Made by a program: the position numbers and the translations under genes
Notes under the pieces: model-generated
Databases searched by the model: none
What the model saw: only the letters and a program-made list of their open reading frames with translations
What the model was told of the DNA's origin: nothing
DNA from: Candidatus Phaeomarinibacter sp.
GTDB taxonomy: Bacteria > Pseudomonadota > Alphaproteobacteria > CGMCC-115125
Direction: 5' to 3'
Assembly (NCBI GenBank): GCA_028279995.1
Contig: JANQMQ010000471.1
Location: 1-5,342, forward strand
DNA length: 5,342 nt
Shown: piece by piece, positions 1 to 4,669 of the stretch
Layout of the letters: each line of letters opens with the position of its first letter
Numbering within the stretch: the stretch's first letter is position 1

Positions 1-372
1 GCCCAGCCACTGGGCCTGAGCGCCGGTGGCGATCACGATGCTATCGGCCGTGTAGACCTGACCGCCGTCACCGACGGCGCGGAAGGGGCGGGTCTGGAAA
101 TCGACGGACATGATCGTGTCGTCAATCATCTCGGTGCCCACATGCTTGGCCTGGGCTTCCATCTGCTCCATAAGCCATGGGCCCTGGATGACGTCCGCGA
201 AGCCTGGATAGTTTTCCACCTCGGTGGTGATGGTCAGCTGGCCGCCGGGCTGAAGACCCCGCACCATGACCGGCTCCAGCATGGCGCGCGCGGCATAGAT
301 CGCGGCCGTATAGCCTGCTGGACCGGCGCCGATGATGAGAACTTTTGCGTGTTTTGTCTGTTCGTTGGCCAT
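1..372 (-). CDS. trxB: Thioredoxin reductase, N-terminal part (cut by window edge)
   Basis: This is the first 124 codons of a flavin-dependent thioredoxin reductase, which passes electrons from NADPH to thioredoxin in the cytoplasm. The reading frame stays open from the ATG at 370-372 to position 1. The translation begins MANEQTKHAKVLIIGAGPAG; the FAD-binding GxGxxG is G15-A-G17-P-A-G20, followed by YTAAIYAARA. The family block PGGQL (42-46) with TTEVENYPGF (49-58) and the IATGAQAQWLG stretch at 114-124 are also typical. The redox-active CxxC pair and the NADPH domain would lie beyond the edge and cannot be checked. A purine-rich AAAGG lies about 9 bases upstream of the ATG. The gene has the same direction as the peroxiredoxin upstream, 207 bp away; the two could work together through thioredoxin. 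Identity is very secure from the motifs. Confidence 0.95.
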   Translation of the reverse strand, partial: MANEQTKHAKVLIIGAGPAGYTAAIYAARAMLEPVMVRGLQPGGQLTITTEVENYPGFADVIQGPWLMEQMEAQAKHVGTEMIDDTIMSVDFQTRPFRAVGDGGQVYTADSIVIATGAQAQWLG

Positions 373-417
373 TTTCTGGGCCTTTCGCCTGATTGGTCGT
401 GATTTGGCGTTGGGGTG

Positions 418-444
418 CGGCTCGGGGCGAATCCCCGTGAGCCG
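418..444. repeat. Hairpin in the trxB upstream region
   Basis: CGGCTC-GGGG (418-427) faces CCCC (433-436) and GAGCCG (439-444), giving a ten-pair stem with a 2-base bulge (GT) and the 5-base loop CGAAT. It lies 46-72 bases upstream of the trxB start. Neither side has a T-run, so it is not a standard intrinsic terminator. It could be a stem in the trxB 5' leader or a protein site. Confidence 0.5.
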
Positions 445-472
445 CCATAATAGCCGAATGGATGCCCTCAAC

Positions 473-548
473 ATGGGTCTTGTCACCCTCAGATCAATTA
501 CCCCATCGGTTACAGACGGGATAGATCACGGAGATATGACAAACCCAT
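473..548. repeat. Long-spaced inverted repeat between peroxiredoxin and trxB
   Basis: ATGGGTCTTGTCA at 473-485 is complementary to TGACAAACCCAT at 537-548 over 12 pairs with a single bulged C. The 51-base interior holds a second weak stem: CCCATC at 502-507 against GACGGG at 515-520, with one mismatch. It sits just downstream of the peroxiredoxin stop and upstream of trxB. It might be a structured 3' end, a trxB leader or chance; no T-run follows it. Confidence 0.35.
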
Positions 549-579
549 ATCGAGAGCAGGCTCGCTGTGGCCGGGCGGC

Positions 580-1182
580 CTAGAGGGCTTCGGCGTGCTT
601 GCCGAGATAGTCAGCGACGCTTGACGCGTCCGCCTTCATACCGTCATCGCCCTTCTGCCAGCCGGCCGGGCAGACTTCGCCCACTTCTTCGTGGAACTGA
701 AGCGCTTCAACCATACGCACGGTTTCGTCGGCATTGCGGCCCAGCGGCAGGTCATTGACCAGCTGATGGCGAACGATGCCGTCACGGTCGATGACGAAGG
801 TGCCGCGCAGGGCCACTTCATCCTGATGCAGGATGCCGTACTCACGGGTGATCTGTTTGGAGACGTCCGCCACCATCGGGAACTTCACCGGGCCGAGACC
901 ACCGTCCTTGGGTTCGGTGTTGCGCCAGGCATAGTGGGTGAACTGGCTGTCGATGGAAATGCCGACGACTTTCGTGTTCATGGCTGACAGCTTCTCGACC
1001 CGATTGGAGTAGGCGAGGATCTCGCTCGGGCAGACAAAGGTGAAATCAAGCGGCCAGAAGAAGACAACACCGTAAGCGCCCTTGAGGTGCTCCATCAGGT
1101 GAAAATCTTCCTGGATGAAGCCGTCTTCCATGACGGCGGCAGCGGTGAAATCCGGGGCGGTCTTGCCTACGAGGACAGTCAT
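580..1182 (-). CDS. Typical 2-Cys peroxiredoxin (AhpC/Prx1 family)
   Basis: This 200-residue protein is a cytoplasmic thiol peroxidase that reduces hydrogen peroxide and organic hydroperoxides, normally recharged by thioredoxin or AhpF. The peroxidatic cysteine C51 lies in FFWPLDFTFVCPSEI, with the usual P44 and T48 and the conserved arginine at R126 (RGTFVID). The resolving cysteine is C171 in EVCPAGW. Length and the two-cysteine arrangement fit the typical (dimeric, often decameric) class. A GGLG motif at 94-97 is present, but the eukaryotic-type C-terminal YF is replaced by YL (192-193), so sensitivity to over-oxidation cannot be read off. The start is backed by AAGGAG nine bases upstream of the ATG. 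The neighbouring trxB suggests thioredoxin as reductant (inference). The upstream region carries an iron-control-like palindrome. ahpC is a possible name, but no ahpF is in view. Confidence 0.95.
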   Translation of the reverse strand: MTVLVGKTAPDFTAAAVMEDGFIQEDFHLMEHLKGAYGVVFFWPLDFTFVCPSEILAYSNRVEKLSAMNTKVVGISIDSQFTHYAWRNTEPKDGGLGPVKFPMVADVSKQITREYGILHQDEVALRGTFVIDRDGIVRHQLVNDLPLGRNADETVRMVEALQFHEEVGEVCPAGWQKGDDGMKADASSVADYLGKHAEAL

Positions 1183-1210
1183 TATGCGTGGCTCCTTAAA
1201 GCAACGTGGA

Positions 1211-1286
1211 GATCAAAAAATAAGCGGGTGGCGCCTGAGGCCGGGGAGGACGGTCGACGCTGACTAGGCAACAATTCCACACCCGC
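1211..1286 (-). promoter_or_regulatory. Possible structured leader or attenuator of the peroxiredoxin gene
   Basis: Read on the minus strand, GCGGGTG (1286-1280) can pair perfectly with CACCCGC (1230-1224), which is immediately followed by TTATTTTTTG (1223-1214). Inside, GCCTAG (1269-1264) can pair with CTCAGGC (1239-1233) with one bulge. The T-run ends about 30 bases before the peroxiredoxin ATG. The closing stem is short and the interior long, so this is only a candidate attenuator; it may simply be a GC-rich leader. Confidence 0.3.
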
Positions 1287-1293
1287 AGGCTGC

Positions 1294-1321
1294 AAATTAG
1301 AATTCTTCTAATGATATGCAA
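1294..1321 (-). promoter_or_regulatory. Candidate promoter of the peroxiredoxin gene
   Basis: On the minus strand TTGCAT (1321-1316) and TAATTT (1299-1294) are separated by 16 bases, resembling -35 and -10 boxes of a sigma-70-type promoter. This is the most AT-rich stretch upstream of the peroxiredoxin, about 110 bases from its start codon. The palindrome at 1296-1312 fills the spacer and overlaps the -10, as expected of a repressor site. Confidence 0.4.
1296..1312. promoter_or_regulatory. Irr/ICE-box-like palindrome in the peroxiredoxin promoter
   Basis: ATTAGAA-TTC-TTCTAAT is a perfect 7-bp inverted repeat with a 3-bp spacer. It differs only at the outermost pair from the iron-control element consensus TTTAGAA-N3-TTCTAAA, recognised by the heme- and iron-responsive regulator Irr of alphaproteobacteria (consensus from general knowledge). 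It lies across the candidate promoter of a peroxide-detoxifying gene, so iron or heme control makes biological sense. A half-matched CtrA site (TTAG-N7-CTAA) is contained in it but fits worse. Confidence 0.5.
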
Positions 1322-1362
1322 GGTCAGAAGTATGGACATTTCCGCACACCGGACCTTCCGCC

Positions 1363-1371
1363 TGTGGATAG
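1363..1371 (-). promoter_or_regulatory. DnaA box 1 (CTATCCACA)
   Basis: The minus strand reads CTATCCACA, one base from the consensus TTATCCACA. It is preceded on the plus strand by TTCCGCC, close to the TTCGGCC before box 2. GAGTC follows 11 bp later at 1383. Confidence 0.5.
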
Positions 1372-1452
1372 CTCTCAGCAGAGAGTCGATATGGCGCCTT
1401 GGGCCTGATGGCTGACATTTTTGAATCGGCCCTGAACCCGGTAATTTCGGCC

Positions 1453-1461
1453 TGTGGAAAA
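1453..1461 (-). promoter_or_regulatory. DnaA box 2 (TTTTCCACA)
   Basis: The minus strand reads TTTTCCACA, one base from TTATCCACA and a known tolerated variant. GAATC follows 11 bp later at 1473, and a second GANTC follows at 1482. It starts the first copy of the direct repeat. Confidence 0.5.
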
Positions 1462-1566
1462 GTCGAAAAGGTGAATCGAAAGAGTCGGTTGTGGCGCTCC
1501 GCTGCGGACTCTCCAACTGCCCGTGGCGTGAACGTCGGGTGCGCTGTTTCCGTCTGTGCACGGAAC

Positions 1567-1575
1567 TGTGGATAA
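1567..1575 (-). promoter_or_regulatory. DnaA box 3 (TTATCCACA, perfect)
   Basis: The minus strand carries the exact consensus TTATCCACA. Two GANTC sites follow at 1588 and 1597. It starts the second copy of the direct repeat and lies 86 bp beyond the end of the ELM1-family gene. Confidence 0.65.
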
Positions 1576-1639
1576 GTGCGAAAATCCGAGTCCGGAGAGT
1601 CAGTTAGCAGATGAATTTGATCTGCCTACTGAATCGCGC

Positions 1640-1662
1640 AAAACCCCTGTAATTCTGGGGCT
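1640..1662 (-). terminator. Weak intrinsic terminator of the ELM1-family gene
   Basis: On the minus strand AGCCCC (1662-1657) pairs with GGGGTT (1647-1642) around a 9-base loop and the T-run extends to 1640. The stem overlaps the TAG stop codon and includes a G-T pair, so it is probably weak. Position directly at the gene end supports it. Confidence 0.4.
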
Positions 1663-2728
1663 ATGGGCCGCTGCGGCGCGGTGTTGGAAGAGTGAAACCG
1701 AGTGTTTCCATCCGCTGACGGATTTCCGCTGCGGCGCGCAGTGTCTCGGACAGGGGCGTGTAGCTCCATGTCTCGAAGGCCGATCCGGAGAGGTCCCGGG
1801 CGATCCCGCGGGCCTTGAGTGCATCATGGAAGTGGTCGAATTTCTCGGATCCGCCGGTGAGCCTGGCCACGTAAAGCGGCTTGTCGCTGGCTGCCGCTTC
1901 AGCTGCCATGTTGACGCTGTCCTCGGTGACCACGATGGCATCCGCAAGGGCGTAGAGCCCGAGGATCGGGCTGTCGCCCGTGCCATCCCACAGCCATGCG
2001 CCGAGACGGTCGGCATGGGTTTTTATCAGAGCTTCGTTGTCTGCCCCGGTCCGCCGGGAGGTGGTGAGGGCAAGCGTGCCGCCGGAAGAGGTCTGCAACT
2101 GCTCCAGATAGTGGAACAGCTCGTCGATATTGGTCCGGGTGAGGGTGTAGGCGTTGCTGGACCCGCCGATGGCAACCGCAATGAGGGGACGCTTGAGATG
2201 GGCAAAGGCCGGTGTCCATTTGCTGGCAGCAGCCTCGAGCCGCCACGGGAGAACCAGATTGGGGGAGCCGAGGATCGGCAGCACGTTTTCAGCTTCTGCC
2301 ATGCCGTCATGTTCCGGCGGCACCACCAGATCAAACAGGCCGGGCGAGACCCGCGGGTTCTGGCACTGGACGACGAAGGTGCGACCCTGAGACTGCTTCT
2401 TGATGTGGATGGCCAGCGGCACTGATTGCCGACCACACGCGACCACCAGATCCGGCCATGTACCGGCCAGTGTTTGCTGATTGTCTGCTGAAAGCCGATT
2501 GGGCACACGCCCCCACAGAGGCCAGGCCGGTTCCGGCAGCCAGCGCCATGGCGCGCGGGCAGTTACGTGTAGCGGCACCGGAGCGTAGCCAGCCGCTTCA
2601 GCAAGCGCCAGGCACTGGTTTTCCATGCCGCGTGCGCCGCCGCTGATTGCCCAGGCAATGGGTCGCGCATCCTCAGACTCTGTCTCAGCGCCGGCCATAC
2701 TACCTGTTTGCGTAGGGTCTTGGGACAT
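1661..2728 (-). CDS. ELM1-family protein (mitochondrial fission ELM1 / DUF1022 family)
   Basis: This 355-residue protein matches the bacterial branch of the ELM1/DUF1022 family, named after a plant mitochondrial-division factor; its bacterial function is not established. The family has features of a GT-B glycosyltransferase-like fold. Visible family blocks are AWAISGGARGMENQCLALAEA (26-46, written as the region rich in GG and ENQ), ACGRQSVPLA (97-106), QNPR (123-126), DLVVPPEHD (133-141), AIGGSS (186-191), TSRRT (223-227), VVTEDSVNMAAEA (266-278) and KFDHFHDALKARG (296-308). No signal peptide or membrane segment is evident. The start at 2726-2728 has no clear Shine-Dalgarno. An in-frame ATG at 2696-2698 is preceded by AGGT and would drop ten non-conserved residues, so the start is uncertain. 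It is divergent from the Lrp-type gene with 111 bp between them. Confidence 0.85.
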   Translation of the reverse strand: MSQDPTQTGSMAGAETESEDARPIAWAISGGARGMENQCLALAEAAGYAPVPLHVTARAPWRWLPEPAWPLWGRVPNRLSADNQQTLAGTWPDLVVACGRQSVPLAIHIKKQSQGRTFVVQCQNPRVSPGLFDLVVPPEHDGMAEAENVLPILGSPNLVLPWRLEAAASKWTPAFAHLKRPLIAVAIGGSSNAYTLTRTNIDELFHYLEQLQTSSGGTLALTTSRRTGADNEALIKTHADRLGAWLWDGTGDSPILGLYALADAIVVTEDSVNMAAEAAASDKPLYVARLTGGSEKFDHFHDALKARGIARDLSGSAFETWSYTPLSETLRAAAEIRQRMETLGFTLPTPRRSGP

Positions 2729-2742
2729 AATCGTTCGTCTGT

Positions 2743-2759
2743 GCGCAATTTTATTGCGC
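2743..2759. promoter_or_regulatory. Perfect palindrome in the ELM1/Lrp divergent region, candidate operator
   Basis: GCGCAAT-TTT-ATTGCGC is a perfect 7-bp inverted repeat with a 3-bp spacer, AT-rich in the middle, 14 bases from the ELM1-family start and 80 bases before the Lrp-type start. Lrp/AsnC proteins bind short palindromes with AT-rich centres and usually control their own promoter, so this is a reasonable autoregulatory site for the neighbouring regulator. The assignment is inference. Confidence 0.45.
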
Positions 2760-2782
2760 GATCCTAGAGGGCTGCGCTATGA
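2754..2782 (+). promoter_or_regulatory. Candidate promoter of the Lrp-type gene
   Basis: TTGCGC (2754-2759) and CTATGA (2777-2782) are 17 bases apart and could serve as -35 and -10 boxes. The -35 would coincide with the right arm of the palindrome, allowing repression by the bound regulator. The match is loose. Confidence 0.25.
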
Positions 2783-2839
2783 GTTCGCTGGCTCTTACGA
2801 GTCACTATCACCACTCTTCTAGCAGGGGCGCACGCTTTC

Positions 2840-3331
2840 ATGCAGCGGGTAAAACTCGACGCGATAGACCGAAAGATACTGGCGGAGCTTCAGGCTGACG
2901 GCCGCATGACCAATGTGGAGTTGTCCAACCGGGTCGGTATTTCCGCGCCGCCCTGCCTGCGCCGTGTCCGTGCCCTTGAAGAAGCGGGTCTGATCGAGGG
3001 CTACCACGCCCAGCTGTCGGAGCGGGATTTGGGGTTCGACGTCACGGTCTTTGCCATGGTGGGGCTGCACAGCCAGGCGGAAGCGGATCTGCGGGCCTTT
3101 GAAGAGCGGGTGAATGCGTGGCCGCTGGTCCGCGAATGCCACATGCTCAACGGCGAGATCGACTTCATCCTCAAATGCGTCGCGCCGGACCTCGCCAGCT
3201 TTCAGAGCTTTCTGACCGAGAGCCTGACACCGGCCCCGAACGTTGCCCATGTGCGCACATCTCTCACGATCCGCCGGTCGAAATACGATCCCGGCGTGCC
3301 CGTCGACATGATGGAGCCGATTGAGGCCTGA
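2840..3331 (+). CDS. Lrp/AsnC-family transcriptional regulator
   Basis: This 163-residue protein has the standard Lrp/AsnC layout. The N-terminal winged helix-turn-helix starts with LDAIDRKILAELQADGR (6-22), and the recognition part is ELSNRVGISAPPCLRRVRAL (27-46) followed by the wing EEAGLIEGYHA. A ligand-binding RAM (AsnC_trans_reg) domain runs from about 65 to 145, with the family block GEIDFIL at 105-111. Such proteins form dimers or octamers and respond to amino acids; the ligand cannot be told from sequence. AGGGG lies 11 bases upstream of the ATG, acceptable though distant. A palindrome in its upstream region could be its own operator. The small gene starting 27 bp downstream is likely on the same transcript. 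Confidence 0.93.
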   Translation: MQRVKLDAIDRKILAELQADGRMTNVELSNRVGISAPPCLRRVRALEEAGLIEGYHAQLSERDLGFDVTVFAMVGLHSQAEADLRAFEERVNAWPLVRECHMLNGEIDFILKCVAPDLASFQSFLTESLTPAPNVAHVRTSLTIRRSKYDPGVPVDMMEPIEA

Positions 3332-3358
3332 ACGCTGGTAGCACGGAGGTCGCGAAAG

Positions 3359-3712
3359 TTGAGAAGCCTAATCACTTTAGGCAAGTCACCCGAGATCAAT
3401 GCGTTTCAGCGCAAAGTTCTGCTTCTTGTCCGAGACATCTCGGCTCGCGACGGCGTAGATGTCGTGGGCGAGGTCTTCCCGGCTGACAATGAACTGACTT
3501 ACGTGAAGTGTTCATGCGAGGAAGCAGGCGTCTTGTTTTTTCTCTACCACAATGGCGCACATCTAATTTCTGAAGATGCGGACCAGCTTTTTGAGGTTGA
3601 GAGTTATTCAGACCATTCTGCTCTCATGCGAGAATTCTTAGACTCGTTCACATGTGCCGTGTCAGGACGCAGTGTTCAGCAATCTCATCCCTCCGCACTC
3701 CCTCCAGCTTGA
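3359..3712 (+). CDS. Small protein of unknown function, TTG start
   Basis: I do not recognise this 117-residue protein. Its start is TTG, preceded by a strong GGAGGT (3345-3350) with 8 intervening bases; no ATG or GTG near the 5' end is in frame, which supports TTG. It begins 27 bp after the Lrp-type gene. The protein is soluble-looking, with no signal peptide or long membrane segment. It has a short hydrophobic core stretch EEAGVLFFLYHNGAHLI (54-70), then an acidic segment (71-82), a helix-like SALMREFLDSF (87-97), and a Ser/Pro-rich tail. Two cysteines sit at C51 and C53. Codon use is visibly more AT-rich (TTA, CTA, TTT) than its neighbours, which suggests recent acquisition or an orphan gene. 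The sandwich-like pattern recalls small immunity-type proteins, but that is only an impression. Confidence 0.65.
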   Translation: MRSLITLGKSPEINAFQRKVLLLVRDISARDGVDVVGEVFPADNELTYVKCSCEEAGVLFFLYHNGAHLISEDADQLFEVESYSDHSALMREFLDSFTCAVSGRSVQQSHPSALPPA

Positions 3713-3720
3713 CCGGAGGG
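3700..3720 (+). terminator. Hairpin at the end of the small unknown gene
   Basis: CCCTCC (3700-3705) pairs with GGAGGG (3715-3720) around a 9-base loop that contains the TGA stop. There is no T-run after it, so termination would be weak or Rho-assisted. Confidence 0.3.
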
Positions 3721-3790
3721 TCCACTCGGGTTGGTTTCTGGCAAGGGGTCAGCGGTTAGGCTCGTGAGCTTCCGCCGATGCTGCGGCAAG

Positions 3791-3855
3791 CAGGCCTGAG
3801 AGTAGGCCTTCCAGCCAAAGCCGAAGGGATACGGTCTCTTTTGTTCAGGCCTGAG
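3791..3855. repeat. Repeated CAGGCCTGAG in the convergent gap before greA
   Basis: CAGGCCTGAG occurs at 3791-3800 and 3846-3855, each containing the palindrome CAGGCCTG. AGGCCT at 3792-3797 and 3804-3809 can also form a 6-bp hairpin. The element lies between two converging genes and may help end transcription from either side, but there is no T-run. The rest of the 145-bp gap (3713-3857) shows nothing else I can name. Confidence 0.3.
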
Positions 3856-3857
3856 GG

Positions 3858-4331
3858 CTACTTAAACCGCACCTTCAGAATCTCGTAGCTCTTGCCGCCG
3901 CCGGGGGTGGCAACCTCGACGCTGTCGCCGGCTGTCTTGCCGATGAGGGCGCGGGCGATGGGGGAGGAGATTGAAATCTTGCCTTCCTTCACATCGGCTT
4001 CGCTGTCACCGACGATCTGGTAGGTCACTTCCTCGTCGGTATCTTCGTCGACGATGTCGACCGTCGCCCCGAAGGTGACGTTCTTGCCGGAGAGTTTGGA
4101 CACGTCGATGACGTCGGCGCGCGCAAGGGCATCCTCAAGCTCGGCTACGCGGGCTTCATTGAGGCCCTGTTGTTCCTTGGCGGCGTGATACTCGGCGTTT
4201 TCCGACAGGTCGCCATGCTTCCGGGCTTCGGAAATCGCTGCAATGATGCGCGGGCGCTCGACCGACTTGAGGTTCTTGAGTTCCGCCTCCATGGCCGCGT
4301 GTCCTGCGGCGGTCATGGGAATCTTTTCCAT
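3858..4331 (-). CDS. greA: Transcription elongation factor GreA
   Basis: GreA rescues backtracked RNA polymerase by inserting its coiled coil into the secondary channel and stimulating cleavage of the transcript 3' end. From the chosen start the protein has 157 residues, the usual GreA length. The N-terminal coiled coil carries the signature [18 protein letters not shown], with the acidic tip residues D41 and E44 in the positions seen in Escherichia coli. The C-terminal FKBP-like domain (about 80-157) includes [18 protein letters not shown] and ends in [10 protein letters not shown] prefer the ATG at 4329-4331 (MEKIPMT), typical of alphaproteobacterial GreA, with GGA seven bases upstream. An ATG four codons earlier (4341-4343) would add MDDE and has no well-placed ribosome site. 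It lies downstream of carB in the same direction, but a strong terminator separates them. Confidence 0.96.
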   Translation of the reverse strand: MEKIPMTAAGHAAMEAELKNLKSVERPRIIAAISEARKHGDLSENAEYHAAKEQQGLNEARVAELEDALARADVIDVSKLSGKNVTFGATVDIVDEDTDEEVTYQIVGDSEADVKEGKISISSPIARALIGKTAGDSVEVATPGGGKSYEILKVRFK

Positions 4332-4669
4332 CTCGTCATCCACTCACAAATGAATATGACCCCGCCGCCACTGCGCGCCGGTGAATTCCGGGTCATTGGC
4401 GTCAAGGTCAGCGTCAGCCACCGTATCCCTGGGTGACCTGCAACGCTTCGCGTCAACTGGCGAATATGACCTTTGGGGCCCTGTCTCTCGCTGCGCCTGT
4501 TGGTGCGCGCGCCTGACCGGGAGGCCCCTGAGGCCGAAAAATAAAGACGCCGGGGCTTGGCCCCGGCGAGGGCACGTACTTCAGAATAATTTTTGCGCCG
4601 CGTCAATACATTCCGGTGCGGCTGTTAACACCTTGATTTCCTGACGCTTTGTCACCTGTTGCGTCGGGG
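4332..4669. other. greA-carB intergenic region
   Basis: This 338-bp gap has no supportable gene. It holds the carB terminator, and the decamer GAATATGACC twice (4352-4361 and 4462-4471, 110 bp apart, same orientation). A run of GTCA half-sites lies at 4392-4417. The greA promoter should be here; two minus-strand TTGACG hexamers (4456-4451 and 4405-4400) resemble -35 boxes, but neither has a convincing -10 at the right distance. Confidence 0.4.
4537..4568 (-). terminator. Strong intrinsic terminator of carB
   Basis: The arm CGCCGGGGC (4548-4556) pairs perfectly over nine bases with GCCCCGGCG (4560-4568) around a 3-base loop. On the minus strand it is followed by TCTTTATTTTT (4547-4537). The stem and T-rich tail are those of a classical Rho-independent terminator, about 100 bases past the carB stop codon and before greA. 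Confidence 0.85.

Larger units (their letters stand above)
1452..1601. repeat. Pair of imperfect ~35-bp direct repeats containing DnaA boxes
   Basis: Copy A is 1452-1486 and copy B is 1566-1601. Both read CTGTGGA-A/T-AAGT, then CGAAAA (copy B has one extra G before it), then GANTC, and end in AGAGTC. By eye 27 of about 36 aligned positions agree, and the two GANTC sites are 9 bp apart in both copies. Copies start 114 bp apart. A shorter relative at 1362-1387 begins CTGTGGATA and ends AGAGAGTC. Confidence 0.55.
1362..1635. other. DnaA-box and GANTC cluster (possible origin-like or DnaA-regulatory locus)
   Basis: This gene-free stretch holds three DnaA boxes in one orientation (1363-1371, 1453-1461, 1567-1575) and eight GANTC sites, starting at 1383, 1423, 1473, 1482, 1507, 1588, 1597 and 1631. 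Chance expectation for GANTC is about one per 256 bp. Each DnaA box is followed by a GANTC after 11, 11 and 12 bp. A degenerate TGTGG core at 1490 is also followed by GANTC (1507). AT-rich DNA lies to the left (1291-1320). DnaA binding and CcrM methylation both govern replication timing in alphaproteobacteria, so a replication-linked role is inferred. No typical origin-flanking gene is visible, so DnaA titration or DnaA control of a neighbouring gene is equally possible. No convincing coding sequence is present here. Confidence 0.5.

Noticed and set aside
122..448. Minus-strand open frame overlapping trxB
   Set aside because: It is out of frame with the clear TrxB translation and has a low-complexity Arg/His/Gly composition.
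1273..1281. Fourth DnaA box in the opposite orientation
   Set aside because: AATTCCACA matches only the last six positions of TTATCCACA, which is too weak to count.
1298..1310. CtrA binding site TTAA-N7-TTAA
   Set aside because: The best candidate in the promoter (TTAG-N7-CTAA) misses two of eight bases, and the ICE-box reading explains the whole palindrome better.
1196..1561. Open frame of 121 codons on the minus strand in the peroxiredoxin-ELM1 gap
   Set aside because: It is Arg-rich with no recognisable domain, passes through the promoter palindrome and two DnaA boxes, and has no supported ribosome site.
1556..2425. Open frame of 289 codons on the plus strand
   Set aside because: It runs antisense through most of the ELM1-family gene, its product is Gly/Cys-rich without family motifs, and its first part covers the DnaA-box region; it is a shadow of GC-rich coding DNA.
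4313..4644. Open frames on both strands in the greA-carB gap
   Set aside because: They overlap the carB terminator and the greA start, show no motifs, and have no good ribosome sites.
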